Below, piece after piece: positions 21,626 to 33,787 of a stretch of 64,000 nt of DNA. The notes under the pieces are model-generated. The model did no database searches. It had not been told where the DNA came from and saw only the letters and a list, made by a program, of their open reading frames with translations. The DNA is from Gongronella butleri (lineage: Eukaryota; Mucoromycota; Mucoromycetes; Mucorales; Cunninghamellaceae). A program made the position numbers and the translations under genes. The stretch's first letter is position 1. Each line of letters starts with the position of its first letter. The DNA is taken from contig JAIWZP010000016.1 in the NCBI GenBank assembly GCA_025201375.1, positions 489,464 to 553,463 on the forward strand, written 5' to 3'.

Positions 21626-24010
21626 TTACAGCTTGCCAGCGGTGACGTCCGCGCGGATCACCGAAAGAGTCTTTATGTAATCACCATTGGCGTTTTCCAG
21701 GTACGATCTCAGCACCGCACGATCGACGTGCGACATGATCTCGCACAGGTCGTCCAGCGCCTTTTCAAACGTTTCGTTTGACTCGTGAATTGTCTCGGAT
21801 GTCTGTTTTTCAATGGGAAAAAAAAGAAGACGGTGAGTTCTCGCGGCCAATGCAACGTCCAAATTGTCTCTCCTACCTTGTCACTGTGGTGCGAGGCCGG
21901 CGCATTGTGTGATTTCAGGCGCGACGATGCCTTGCGGCCCAAGGACGACCATAGCTTGCCTGTGCGCCCTGAGCTCTTGTTGGATTCGGAATCGACCGAT
22001 GTAATGCTCCTCTCCTGCGCGTAGAAAAAAAAGGAAAAAAATATCAGTCTCCGGGGACACCCAATTCCTTTTAACTATTACATCGATGCTGCTGCGCGCG
22101 CGCTGCAATGGCCTGCTTGGGGTATCGACGTGATCGTACGGTTTGGCAGCGTGTTGCTGGTGGTGCTGGTGGACATTGACCTTGCTGAGGGACTGGTGCA
22201 GGCTGACGGACGATGTGACGGGCATGAGCGCGTCGGCCGCAGACAAAACGTCGGCGGGATTGCTCGCGTGCGTTGCCACATTGGTCGATGTGGCGCTTGC
22301 CAGCTTGGTCGTGCGATGCCACATGTCCTCGGTGGCGGCGCGCTGCTTGCGCCCGACCAAGGGGAGCAGCAAACGCTTGCTAGGCTTGCGCTGGCTAAAC
22401 GACATGGCGCGGTCGTCTGTCCAATTCATCAAAAAAAGAAAAAAGTGAGTCAAAAAGCAAGAAAAGAAAAAAAAAAAACGCAAAAAAAAACACGTACAAG
22501 TTGCTGACGTGCGTGGTGGCTCGTCAGCTTGATGCTTGTCCAACCAAGCGGCAAGGCCGCTGTCTGCACAGACACAGTGCTCCAATGCCTTGCCTATTTT
22601 TTTTTTTTTTAAAAAAAAACAATTAGACTGGGTTTTCTCCATTTTTCCCTCCATTTTCTCATTTTACGATAGGCCATCATGCGTTCTGCGGCATCTTGCA
22701 TTTTCATTGTGTGGTAGAGGGTGAGATGTCTGTGTTCTGGGCCATTGCGGTAGCTGCGTGTGCGGCAATCGGGGCGAGGAGGCGGTCTGAGGGATTGCGG
22801 GTCGATTTGATCTTGTTGTTCTGCGATTTCCTGCTGGCGGATCATTTCTTGCTTCAATTCCTTTGTGCGATGCTCGAGCAGGTCGGACAGGCCGTCGTTG
22901 CCGACGGGCTTCTCGTCAAAGATGGATTGGAACGTGCGCAACGGGGCCAAAATATCTTCGCCGGTCTCATCCTCCTGCCACGAGATCTCGTACGTGTCCT
23001 TGCTGTACATTTCGAGGTCGTGGCGTGGCTGGTTGTCATTTCCGGCAGATTGCTTGCGCATGGCCGTGCCGTAGATGCTTTCTTGCTCCGAATACGTTGG
23101 TCGCGGCAAATGCTTCTCGTACGCGGCAATGCTCGGCTTTTTGCGCAGCACAAACGAATCCTTGCGTTTGAGCGTGGGTGTTGGCGTTGCTGGCGGCTCG
23201 ATGGGCGGTGTTGCGGGCATGGCGGGCGTCGTTGGCACCACCTGGTGCGCCGGAGGTGTGGGCGGCGCCGGTGACATGGGTGCTGGCGATGCCGTCATGC
23301 GCGTGGGGCTCGGACTGCGTGACACCGAGGTCCCTTGCTGGCTTGGCATCGCGTCGTTGCCCGGGCGCGCACGTGAACCCGCGCGTCGGCGTTGCCGTTT
23401 GCACTTGTAGCACGTACAATCGCTATTGCCAAGACAATTGGACGCGGCCGAGCCGCCCGCCGGCTTGGGCGACGACACAATCGATTGTAAATACGAATCC
23501 GTCGTGGACCCTGGCGCAGGTGTCGTTGCAGGCGGCGTCACGGGCAAATGGGGACTGATGAAATAAAAATATCGAGTCAATTCGAGAGAAAAGGAGACAA
23601 ATCCCTTTTTTTTCTCTTCTTTTTTACGTTGGCTTTTCTTTGTTGAAAAGAGCTGTCAAATCCTGCTGATCTGACATGGATGGCAGGTCGAGCGGCGGCA
23701 AATTGTTCACCTGGACCTTGCTCGATTCGCCAGGCACGGTCAATTGAAGATTTACTATAAAAAAATTAGGAAAAAAGGGCGATGAGCGCGTTTTTTGTTT
23801 CTTGTGGGGTTTCAGAACTATTGAGGTCTTACAATCGACTCGCTTCTCAAATTGAAGCTTCTTGACCCACTCTAAAGCCAGGCACGACCGAAAAAAAATA
23901 GGGGAAAGAAAAAAATGAGCTCGGGTCACTCGTCGGCACTCTTTTGGGCGTCGTTTTGCGCGTTTACCATCGGCTAGTGCGTTCATATCAGTGGTGGTGG
24001 TCGTGGTCAT
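21626..24010 (-). CDS. Unrecognised 613-aa Ser/Pro-rich protein, CUE-like C terminus
   Basis: Eight exons on the minus strand: 24010-23968, 23871-23833, 23754-23628, 23554-22668, 22593-22498, 22416-22082, 22014-21877 and 21802-21626. All phases agree. After a short helical N terminus (DEWVKKLQFEKRVDLN) comes a disordered region with a small cysteine cluster, CLGNSDCTCYKCKRQRRR. A long Pro/Thr-rich stretch follows, then an acidic middle (SWQEDETGEDIL) and a Gln/Glu helix. The end contains SSLGRKASSRLKS and a three-helix segment (FEKALDDLCEIMSHVD...YLENANGDYIKTLSVI) shaped like a CUE/UBA fold. The DCTCYKC motif next to a basic patch suggests metal or nucleic-acid contact, but this is inference. 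No family name can be given. Confidence 0.75.
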
Positions 24011-25240
24011 GAAGAAACGCAGGTGCTGAAAAGATAAAGGGAGGGGAAGAAGAAAAAAAAAAAAAAGAAAAAAAAAAATAACCTGGGGCAATTGGAGCAA
24101 AAAGAAAGAAAAAAAAGGAGGTGACACGAACCAAATTTGTGATGCAAATTGGCCCATAATGTTTGTAGGGTGAGACGGCTCTGTCCATGCCTTTTTTTGG
24201 CAGCGAGCATGAGTACGTGATGTGCATTTGCAAGCCTGGACCCGCTATTTTAAGTTTCCCATCCTGACAGTCCAAAATCCAATTGGCCATTGCCCTTTCG
24301 CAAGCCAAGGTTGCTCGTGCACGATTCAACGCGCGCTTTGGGAAGCAAGATCGACACTTATTAACCTTTTACTTATTGGTCGGCCGAGTCCAGTCTTGTC
24401 AAGTTCACGAAACGTGCGATTCGCCCCCCCCCCTTGCTCCAGACGCGCGCGCACAATTACATTCACCCCCTTGCTGCCATGTGCAATAGGCGCCCAATCG
24501 AAGTGATCGACGCCAGCTTGTTGTCTTTTTGCGTGTCAATTCCCATCAGCAGGCCTGAGTGACGCGTGGGTGCACTGCAGATGCAAGATGATCACGTCGT
24601 CCCTCGTTTTCTCCTTTTTTTTTTTTCTTCCTTTTGGTCGCGATCACCCATCAATGCTAAGATGATGATAATCTGGGGCAGGGAGGTCGCGCTATGATGC
24701 GTCTTGCAAGCGAAACTTTCATTTTTTTCATTTTCATTCTTTTTCAAACGAATTGAGGAAAAATTGGCCAGGATTTGGCACGAGCTGCGCTACTTTATTT
24801 CTTTTCCCTGCCCTGGCAGACATGCGAGCTGGGTGGAAATGGGCTGCCAATCAAAAGTCGTCGATGACGACACTGAGCATTGATGCGAAGCGATCTCAAT
24901 GCTGTAAAATGCTGGTGAGTGCGTATTTTTGGGATATTTCGAAGTGATGATGGCCGCAGCATGCATCTACAATACAATTGAGGTTAAAAACAAGGGACGC
25001 GAGAGCATAGCCACTGGGGAAAGAAAAGATGCGATGACGATTGAAAAAGAAAAAGGGGCCGGTAAGAGCCATGAAGAGTTGCAGGTGACACAGGCTGCAC
25101 GGAAAAACCTTTTGGCTCGGCTGGGCCAGAAAATTTTTTTCAAGGCTTTCCCGCTTGAGCCCTTGTTTATCTTTCTTTTTCTTCTTTTTCCCTTTTTTTT
25201 CTTCAACCCTTCTCCTCTCCTCGTTTTTTTTTTTACCACG
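24011..25240. other. Divergent intergenic region
   Basis: Lies between the start of the 613-aa gene and the start of IDH1, so it holds both promoters. Visible features are A-runs at 24054-24080, a C-run at 24424-24433 and a pyrimidine tract just before 25241. No gene is recognised. Confidence 0.45.
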
Positions 25241-26591
25241 ATGCTTGTCAAGGTCGCCACCAAGCCCGCTCACGTCGCCGCTCTCCAAAAGGTCGCTGTC
25301 CGCTCGTTTGCCACGAATATCCCCACGCCTGCGCCCGCGGAGCAAAAGACGGTAAAATGGCTCGCCTTTTTTGGGGCCAACTTGGGTGGGTGTTGACACG
25401 CTTTGTTTTCTTTTTTAGCTGAACCCCAAGAAGTATGGTGGCAAGTACACTGTTTCTTTGATTCCCGGTGATGGTGTTGGTCAGGAGACGGCTGCGGCGC
25501 TCAAGGATGTGTTCCGTGCCGCCAATGTGCCCGTTGATTTCGAGCAATACGATGTGTCTGGTTTGACCGACGAGAGCGAGGATCTTTTCCAAGAGTCCGT
25601 TGATTCCCTGCGCCGCAACAAGGTCGGTATCAAGGGTACCCTCTTCACCCCCACGTCGCGTCTCGGCCACAAGTCCTTCAACGTCACCATGCGCAAGGAT
25701 TTGGACATTTACGCTTCGTTGTCGCTTTGCAAGAACATCCCCGGTGTCCCCTCGCGCTTGAACAATGTCGATATTGCCATCATCCGTGAAAACACCGAGG
25801 GCGAGTACTCGGGCTTGGAGCACCAGGTAAAAAGAAAAAAAAATGGAAAAAAAGGGACAATTTCGCTTATTTTTTTTTATTTCAATTCAATTAGAGCGTT
25901 CCCGGCGTCGTCGAGTCGCTCAAGATCATCACGCGCGCCAAGACGGAGCGCATTGCTCGCTTTGCCTTTGACTTTGCCGTCAAGAACAACCGCAAGAAGG
26001 TCACTGCTGTCCACAAGGCCAACATCATGTAAGCATTGCCTTTTCATTGCCTTCCAATTGCACCCCCAATTGGTTCCAAGACGGCTCATTATTCTTTCTT
26101 TTTCCAGGAAATTGGCCGATGGTCTGTTCTTGCGCACTTGTCGCGATGTTGCCGAGGAGTACAAGCACCACGGCATCCAATTCAACGACTTGATTGTCGA
26201 CAACACGGCGATGCAGCTCGTGTCGCGTCCCGAGCAATTCGACGTGATGGTCATGCCCAACTTGTATGGTAACATTGTGTCCAACGTTGGTGCTGGCCTT
26301 GTCGGTGGCCCTGGTCTGATCCCCGGCTGCAACATTGGCCGTGAATATGCCATGTTCGAGCCCGGCTGCCGTCACGTCGGCATGGACTTGTTGAACAAGA
26401 ACGCCGCCAACCCCACGGCTCTCATCTTGTCGTCCGTCATGATGTTGCGTCACTTGAACTTGGACGAGTACGCCAACCGCATCTCCAATGCCGTCTACGA
26501 GACCATTGAGACCGGCGCTGCCCGCACCGCCGACATGGGTGGCAACAGCACCACCAAGGAGTTCACCGCCGCCGTCATGAGCAAGTTGTAA
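25241..26591 (+). CDS. IDH1: NAD-dependent isocitrate dehydrogenase subunit 1, mitochondrial
   Basis: Four exons: 25241-25351, 25419-25826, 25895-26028 and 26108-26591; 378 aa. It is part of the octameric TCA-cycle enzyme that converts isocitrate to 2-oxoglutarate with NAD and is activated by AMP. The N terminus up to about VRSFAT is a basic mitochondrial presequence. The conserved body includes [12 protein letters not shown], the [24 protein letters not shown] block, [20 protein letters not shown], and [35 protein letters not shown] ends the catalytic fold. Resemblance to the regulatory Idh1 type ([31 protein letters not shown]) is closer than to Idh2. Introns show the A-rich 5' and T-rich 3' ends typical of this window. 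Confidence 0.94.
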
Positions 26592-26782
26592 GATCACCCT
26601 CCACTCCCTCACAGCTCTTTTTTTCTCCATTTTTTTCTCCTTTTTTACCTTTACATTGCACGCGCATCTCTACCCCGCCCTTTTTTCATTGTCTCCCCCC
26701 CTCCCTCGCTCACTTGTATTAGCCCTCCACCCTCTTTTTTTATGCAAAACAATAAAAAATCAGGTTCAATTTAGACTTTTAT

Positions 26783-27809
26783 TTACGCGTGATCCTTTTT
26801 GTGGCGCAGACGGCCCAACACGTCAATGTCTAACAGTGCATCCACGTTCTCGCCGGGCTTGGCCACAGATTGACGGACGGTGCGGTCGTCGGTGCGCAAA
26901 AACGAATTGGTTTGAAGCTCATTGAGGATGGTGGAAGGCGTGGTGCAGCCGACTTTTTGCGCCCACGCGAGCTTTTCCTGCAATTTCTTGTTTTCCGGCT
27001 CGACGTGTTCGAGCAAAAAGCGGCAATTGGCTACGGTATATTCGTGGCCAAAATATACGAGCGTGTCTTGGGGCAAGGGTTTGAGCTTGCTGAAGGCATT
27101 GTGCATGTCCTGCGGCGTGCCCTCGAAAAAGCGACCGCATCCGCTCGAGAACAGGCAATCGCCCGTAAACACGGCCTTGTCGTTCCCATCCTCCACATAG
27201 TAGCACACGTGGTCCATCGTGTGCCCGCGCGTCGTCAATGGCTGGATGCGCAACGCGCCAAATTCGAACGCCGGCGCGTCCGCGCCCAACACATGCGTCA
27301 CCGCTTGCACATTGTCCGAGCCGCCATACACCGTCAGGCCCGGGCGCAGCTCAAGCATCTTTTTGTTGCCGTGCGCATGGTCCCAATGATGGTGTGTCGT
27401 CAAAATCCTTTGAAAAAGGAACAGGGAGAAACGGTTAAAACTCGTTTTTTTTTTTCCCCGGGGTATTCTATTACGTGGTCAATTGATAGTCCGGGTACGC
27501 CTCCAGGGCAGCAAGCAGCTTCTCTGGTTCCACGGGGTCGACGACCGCCGCTGATGTTCCGATGCAAATGAGGGAAATGAGCATCAAAATGGCGTTTTGG
27601 ACGCGTGTCTTATATTTTACCTGTCTTGGTGTGCTCATCGAGCAGCACGTGGGCATAGCTAAGTTTCCATAAAAACGCGCAGGACACGCCACAGTGAAAA
27701 AAAAAAAAGGATCATTTAGTCAGCAATCGCGGAAGGGAGAGCCCAAACAGGCTGAAAATAAAAAAAGCACGCACTTGTCCTTCAGGCAGGGCACGGGTTT
27801 GATAATCAT
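26783..27809 (-). CDS. GLO2: Hydroxyacylglutathione hydrolase (glyoxalase II)
   Basis: Four exons on the minus strand: 27809-27775, 27658-27621, 27550-27475 and 27407-26783; 257 aa. It hydrolyses S-lactoylglutathione to lactate and glutathione, the second step of methylglyoxal removal. The metallo-beta-lactamase signature TTHHHWDHAHGN supplies metal ligands, with further ligands in TRGHTMDH and in FTGDCLFSSGCGRFFEG. YFGHEYTVANCRF is the substrate-side block, and the C-terminal helical domain is complete. The start MIIKPVPCLKDNYAHVLLDEHTKTAAVVDPVEP matches the short cytosolic form, with no targeting peptide. The first intron uses a GTGCGT donor. IDH1 ends 191 bp away, converging. Confidence 0.94.
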
Positions 27810-28197
27810 GTTGGTAACACGGCTGGTAGAGAACAATCGACGCTGAGGGGTTTTCAAAAAAGCACGCATAAAGCGAGAGAATAAAAAAAAAAAAAGCGAA
27901 AGAAAAAAAAAGGCAAAAAGAAAAAGGGTGAGAGAAATTTGAAGCCAAAAAAACAAAGCTCGGCGCGGATGAATTGAGCAAATCTTGGGTCGCGGGCCTA
28001 TCATGTTCCGTCGATGCAGAATGCGTGTCAAAAGGTCAAAAATAGCGCGATGCGTGCGAGAGATGAGGTAAGAGAGGGGGGAAACTGGAGTTTTTATTGA
28101 AAAAGTGGTCATAGTACAGGTTTAAAAAAAGGGGGAGCAAATCTCTATCGAAGAAAAAGACACGGATCGACGCGTCGTTCCTCTTTTTTTTTTATAT
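27810..28197. other. Short spacer between glyoxalase II and arginase
   Basis: Contains the promoter of the glyoxalase II gene and the 3' end of the arginase gene, both on the minus strand. A-rich and GA-rich runs are the only marked features. Confidence 0.45.
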
Positions 28198-29297
28198 CTA
28201 CAGCAAGGTTTCGCCAAGGGCACAGCGAGACAGCGAGCAGCCCACTTGGATGGTGAGCATGGCGGCCTCGTCATCTTCCAAATCCGGGTTGCACTCCATG
28301 ATATCGGCGGCAACCAGGTTGCCCGTCTCGGCCACAGCCTCGCAAATGTAGTGGCCCTCACGGAACGTCAAACCACCACGCACGGGGGTACCCTATTGAT
28401 AAAAAAAATGAAAAAAATAAGATTTTCGCGTCTTCATTGGCTCCCAAATCGTCGTTTTTTTTTATCCGTTTGCTTACGGTGCTGGGCGCCACAGAGGGGT
28501 CGAGGGCATCGACGTCAAAGGACAAGTGGATGGGGCGGTCACCATTGGGATTGATAGCGGCAAGGGCCTTTTCCACGCATTGGCCAATGCCCCACTTGTC
28601 AACGTGGTGCATGGAGAAGGCAGTGATGTTGTGCTCCTTGAGGATCTTCTTTTCAAAATCGTCGGCGTCACGCAGACCAATGTAGGCAAGGCGGTTTGTC
28701 GCGAGCACAGGCTTGACCCATGCGAAATCGGGGTGATCCGTGGACAACCCGGTCAAAAAGCTGAGGGGGCAGCCGTGCACATTGCCCGAGTCGGTGGCCT
28801 CGGGGGTGTTGATATCCTAGCAACGAAAAAGAGGATGAGATGCGCTGTTTTTCTCTCTTTTTCCATCTTTTTTTTCTTTTTTTTCTCTGTTTTCTTACGG
28901 CGTGAGCATCGATCCACAGCAAGCAAGCGTCGGGGTACGCGGCAAAGACACCCGACACGGTGGCCAGGGCGACCGAGTGGTCGCCGCCCAAGGTCAGGAC
29001 AAAGTCGCCGCGCTTGGCACGCTCCTCAATTTGCGTGGCAAGATGGCGTGTGACATTGGACACGTATTTGGGGTTCTTGAGGTTCTGGACGACGGGGTCC
29101 TCGGCAGGCTTGAGCTTGTCCAAGTCTTCATTGGCCTCGTACTCGACCGAGTAGCCCATTTCTTGCAATTGGTTGGCAAGACCATACTCCACGAGGCGCA
29201 AGGGGCCCTTTTCCACGCCGGCTTGAGGCTGGCCGCCATTGAATGGTGCACCAATGATCGACACCTTGTTGCTGGACAAAAATTTGTTGTTGGTCAT
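28198..29297 (-). CDS. CAR1: Arginase
   Basis: Three exons on the minus strand: 29297-28899, 28816-28478 and 28392-28198; 310 aa. It splits arginine into ornithine and urea, normally in the cytosol as a trimer with two Mn ions per site. The metal-binding motifs are all present: [20 protein letters not shown] (split by intron 1 after DAHA) and [13 protein letters not shown]. The N terminus [20 protein letters not shown] and the C terminus [18 protein letters not shown] are canonical. The start at MTNNKF follows a clear TATA box by about 95 bp. It lies head-to-tail with the aldehyde dehydrogenase gene, but 692 bp apart, so each probably has its own promoter. Confidence 0.96.
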
Positions 29298-29390
29298 TTT
29301 TTTCTTCTTGAGGGGTGGAGGGATATCTTGGAAGTTTTGAGGGGAAAAAAGGAAAGCAAATTCGCACGACCACTGCGCTTTTTTCCCCTC

Positions 29391-29400
29391 TTTTTATATA
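29391..29400 (-). promoter_or_regulatory. TATA box of the arginase gene
   Basis: TATATAAAAA on the minus strand, about 95 bp upstream of the arginase ATG. Confidence 0.6.
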
Positions 29401-29989
29401 GGCAATCTTATTCAAAGGCCGCCCCAGTGGGCCCCTTTTTTCGCAATGCCCGCCTCCCGCAGCTCGCCTGCATGAACCTATCCAATGAGGTCATCGTGGG
29501 AAAACCAATCCTATTTGCACCGAGATAGGCAATAGATTGTTGGCAAAAGAAAAAAAAAAAAAAGGGCTCATCCGTGAAATTGGGCGCGTGGCATGCGCAA
29601 ATAGAGGGAGAAAGAGAGGGACAAAAGTAGCACATGGTCATGTGCCTCGGCCATGCCAGGTGGCAAAATAAACAGAAAAGTCACAATGCTGGCGCTGCAA
29701 CGTCACAATCATCGTGCCATAATGCAAAAAAATGCCAAATTGGCCAAACCTGACCATTTGAAACAAGAGCCACCTGTCCAACGAACAAGGTTCCTGCCCG
29801 TGAGAAACCAACACAGCGGGCCTCTGCCCGCCCAGATCAGAGTGACACCAGAAAAAATTAAGAGCGAGTCAAGAGAGGGCATGATTTTTTTTAATCTTTT
29901 TTTTCTGAATCAAATACTAGTACATTGAAAGGAAAAGGGGAGGTGGGGTAAAGCAGGCAAAAAGGGGAACACAAAAACGAGCGCTTTTT
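29401..29989. other. Spacer between arginase and aldehyde dehydrogenase
   Basis: No gene is recognised. It should hold upstream control sequence of arginase and the 3' end of the aldehyde dehydrogenase transcript. Confidence 0.45.
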
Positions 29990-32244
29990 TTAGGCGCGGC
30001 GCTTCATGTACCAAAAGAGCAAAACGATCAAAAAGAGGGCGGCACGGATGGGGCCACGGTTTTGTCGGAGGTACACAATGTAAGGATGGGTCATCATGAA
30101 GGTGCGCAGGACGCGCATGTTGCCGCTGGTGTAAGGGGGGTAACGCACCGCCATCAAGAACTCGTTCTTTTGCTTCTTTTGCAAAATGGCGCGTTCGTGC
30201 GTGAACGCACGGAACGAGCGGTGGCCGTGGTAATTGCCAATGCCCGAGTTGCCAACACCGCCAAAGGGAAGCGCATATTCTATTAAAAAAAAAAAAAAGA
30301 GTGCGCGGTTAGCCCATTGCTCTGGGTCCCTCCCCAATTCCGTATCACGACGCGTCATGCACGTCGAAAAAAGAAAAGAAAAAGAAAAGAAAAACACTTA
30401 CCAGCTTGGTGCATCAAGGTGTCGTTGATGCAGACACCACCGGACTGCGTGTTTTGGAGCACACGCTCGACGAGAGCGCTCTTCTTGCTGAACACATAGA
30501 GAACCAAAGGAGGATGGCTAGGGAAAAAAAAAAAGAAGGACAACGAGAAAAATAAACGCGTCAGCACACTCTTTTTTCCATTTTTCCATTTTTCCTCTTT
30601 TTTTTTTTTGTTCTTACTTTTTCTTGATCATGGTGATGGCCTCGTCCAATTCGTGGTAGGCGATGACGGGGAGCAAGGGGCCAAAGAGTTCGTCACCCAT
30701 GAGCTTGGAATCGTTGAATTTGACGCCGGTGATGAGGGTGGGGGCGATGTAGCGCTCGTCGCGGTCAATGTCGCCACCAAAGACGATGTCACCCGACTCG
30801 CGTTCCTGGAGAAGCGACGCGATTCGGTCAACGTGGCGCACAGACACCATGCGGCCATAATCCTTGTTGGCCTTGGGGTCCTTGCCGTACCATTGGGTCA
30901 CGGTCTTGGTGAAGCACTTTGTGAACTCCTCGACGTGCGACGCAGGGCACAGCACATAGTCGACAGCAATGCACGTCTGGCCACTGTTGTAAAACTTGCC
31001 AAACGCAATGCGGTTCGCAGCAAGCTGCATGTCCGTGTCCGTCGTGATCACAGCGGGACTGGGCACATTAAAAAAAAAAAGATGAGTCATGCGATTCTCA
31101 AGAGCGGAACACGAAAATAATGGAGGACAAGAGAAGCGGGCACGGACGCGGGGCAATGGCATGAAATCTTGCAAAAAAAGGCGGACGCGATCCCCGCCAA
31201 TGGTCCTTTGAGCCATTGGATGCGCTCAGTGCCTTTTTTTTTTTGGTGACCCAAAAACGCGTGCGTGCTCGCCCCCCTCCACTTTTTCTCTTTTCTCTCT
31301 TTTTTTTTTTTGGGCTTGTTTTTGCCATTTTTTCGCACTTACGACTTGCCGCCCAATTCCAAGGTGACGCCGCACAGGTGCTTGGCCGCGGCGGTCATGA
31401 CGATCTTGCCGACACCGGGGCTGCCGGTGTAGAAGATGTGATCGAATTGATACGTGAGCAAGTGGGTGGTCTCGTCGACAGCACCATTGACGACGCGGTA
31501 CACGGTCTGATCAATATAGCGTGTCAGCAGCTCCGTCAAGAGCGCCGCAGTATGAGGGGACACCTCGGACAGCTTGAGAACCACCGAGTTACCACCGGCA
31601 ATCGCGCCAACTAGGTAACAAAAACAAAGAAAAAGCGCGTCAATGAGCCACTTCTTTTTTTTTTTTTACTTTTTTCATCCAATTTGCTTACTGAGGGGCA
31701 CAAGCGACAGCTGCACGGGGTAGTTCCAGCAGCCAATCACGCACACCAAGCCAAAGGGATCACGGCGCACCTTGACGGTCTCCATCTTGTTGAGACCAGA
31801 GCGAGGCTTGATCTTTTCGTCCTTGGCGAGGCGGTCCAAGTTCTAAATGGCGCGTCCAGAAAAAAAAAAGATCAGCATCCTTTTGTTCGCATGCACACAC
31901 GCGAATTTGTTTTACCTCCAAAAAGTACAGACATTCCTCGATGACAGGCGCAATGTCGCCACTCATGGCCTCGCTGCGGGGCTTGTTCATGTCCTTGGCC
32001 AAAGCCTCATAGAAACGCTCCTCGTTGGCAACCATCATGTCATAAATCTGCTGGATTTGGAACTTGCGGAAGGCGAGGGGGCGAGTCTTGCCTAGAAAGC
32101 CGCGAAAAAAGAAAAAATGTGAGTATTTTTGTGTTTAAAAATTATAGGTCACAAAAACGAGCGCATACCAGTGTCAAAGTTGACGCGCAGCGACGTGACA
32201 GCATCGGTGATAGAGTCCAGAGAGGTGTATTGCAAGTCGGCCAT
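29990..32244 (-). CDS. HFD1: Fatty aldehyde dehydrogenase, tail-anchored (ALDH3/Hfd1 type)
   Basis: Seven exons on the minus strand: 32244-32169, 32091-31916, 31842-31692, 31610-31343, 31058-30618, 30517-30402 and 30279-29990; 505 aa. This class oxidises long-chain aldehydes such as hexadecenal from sphingolipid breakdown to fatty acids. Conserved blocks include [17 protein letters not shown], the NAD loop [12 protein letters not shown], the catalytic glutamate in [10 protein letters not shown] and the catalytic cysteine in [30 protein letters not shown] follows. The C terminus has one hydrophobic helix ([15 protein letters not shown]) ending in KRRA, matching the membrane anchor of Hfd1 and human ALDH3A2, so it probably sits on the ER, mitochondria or lipid droplets. 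One intron falls inside the catalytic ELGGKS/P block. Confidence 0.94.
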
Positions 32245-33256
32245 GGTGAAAAGGGGAAGGGGTGGTGTAAAGGTAAAAAAAAAAAGTGAGAAAAAAGAAA
32301 GAAAAGAAATTGAATGACAAAAAAGATGACAGCCCAAAAGCAATAAAGCTGTGGGGTTGGTCAAGATTCCATGTGAATTTGAGGCCAGCTCGGCGCTGGT
32401 CAGTGGAAATTGATCAAAAAGGGAAGCCCGCCCACAAAATTGAATAAGCAATTTCCCTGGGGACAGCGGGGCCTGTGCCCAGTGTGCCCAAGTCCGGCAA
32501 ATCAGGCCACACGGCTGCCGCTCCAATGCTAGAAAAAGTTCACGTGTAACTCGAAATTGGCGCGGCAAGTCGCACCCACTTTTATTACACATTTTTCGTT
32601 TGCACCTGCCGGTCGCCGATCGAGCTTAATATTGACATCCCAGTGCAAGGCAGAAAAAGGCAGAGATTCGTATGAACCCAAATTCACGGTGCTTGATGAC
32701 ACGTTTGCTGACCATTTTTGTCGACGATTTGCCGATTTTACCGTCTCTTTCTAGTTTTGCATCCATTTAAATAGCCAAGCTGACTTTTTTTTTCTGCTGC
32801 CCATTCCGACCGTCTGGGTGCCGACCCCATCTAATGGGATCAATATACAACAGGGCAAAGCGCGAATCGGCTGAAATCAACATGGTAAAAAGCATAAAAT
32901 CAGGCAACAAGTGTGATGTTTCTTGAAACGTTATGCCATGGATGGTCTTTTTGTCTCGGTGACCCGCTGTCTGGTCATGGTTCTCTTGCTTTCCATCAAA
33001 TGGAAACCAAAAAAAAAGGGGCAATTCGATAGAAAAGACAAGAATCAAACGCAACCATTCTTTTTCATGCATTGCTTGCGCGTCGATGACTATCTCCTGT
33101 GTTCCAAGAAGGAGCAGCCGTTGATTTTTGGGGCCTATCTTGACGGCGACTGGCGGCAAGTGCGCCGAGACAAGACGCGTCATTTGCACGAATTTCATTC
33201 AAAAATGCATTTTTTGATTTATTGCAAGGCTAAATCATTTTGCGTATGCGGCTAAA
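32245..33256. other. Spacer, no gene recognised
   Basis: Contains the upstream region of the aldehyde dehydrogenase gene. Frames at 32557-32754 and 32923-33255 lack any family feature and are not called. Confidence 0.45.
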
Positions 33257-33787
33257 TCATTGTTCAGGGGGATGGCGCGTCAGAAAGGCGTGCCGTAGGA
33301 TGCTATTCACGTGACCATAATCGGCTCGGGTATCGTCATGCCGCGCATCGGCTCGTTCCACATGAATTTGGTGGAGCAGCTGATTGATGTCGGCGTAGGG
33401 GTGGCTAATGGGGCGCGTCGAGATGAAGCACCGCTGCAAGCTCGCTGCGGACGGGTCGGCATGCATGGCCAAGGACGCGTCCTCGTGCACGAGCGGCACA
33501 TCGACCATGGCTGGCGGCGTCGGCGGTAATAAATGGGGCAACGTCGGCAATGGCAGTGTTTCCATATAGTCCATGTCGTCCGGGGACCTGCCCAATGATA
33601 AAACAAAACGAGGCGTGAGCGAAAACAAAAAAAAAAAAAAGAGAGAGAGAAAAAGAGCGGCAAGATCAAACGGCAAAAAAAGTGGGAACGTTTTTTTTTT
33701 TTTTCTTTACGGTGACGCTTGGATCTTGACTCGCTTGGCGTCCGCTTGCCAGTCGTCCGGTGATAATTTGCGCTTGTGTGAAAACAT
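33257..33787 (-). CDS. Small unrecognised 135-aa protein, probable nuclear
   Basis: Two exons on the minus strand, 33787-33711 and 33587-33257, joined in phase by a GT-AG intron. The N terminus MFSHKRKLSPDDWQADAKRVK carries two basic clusters 13 residues apart, which would suit a bipartite nuclear signal. The middle is Pro/Leu-rich (ETLPLPTLPHLLPPTPP). The C terminus, SHPYADINQLLHQIHVERADAR and onward, is helical and His-rich. There is no membrane segment or enzyme motif. The only support is the splice-consistent frame and sensible composition; it may be lineage-specific. Confidence 0.55.
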
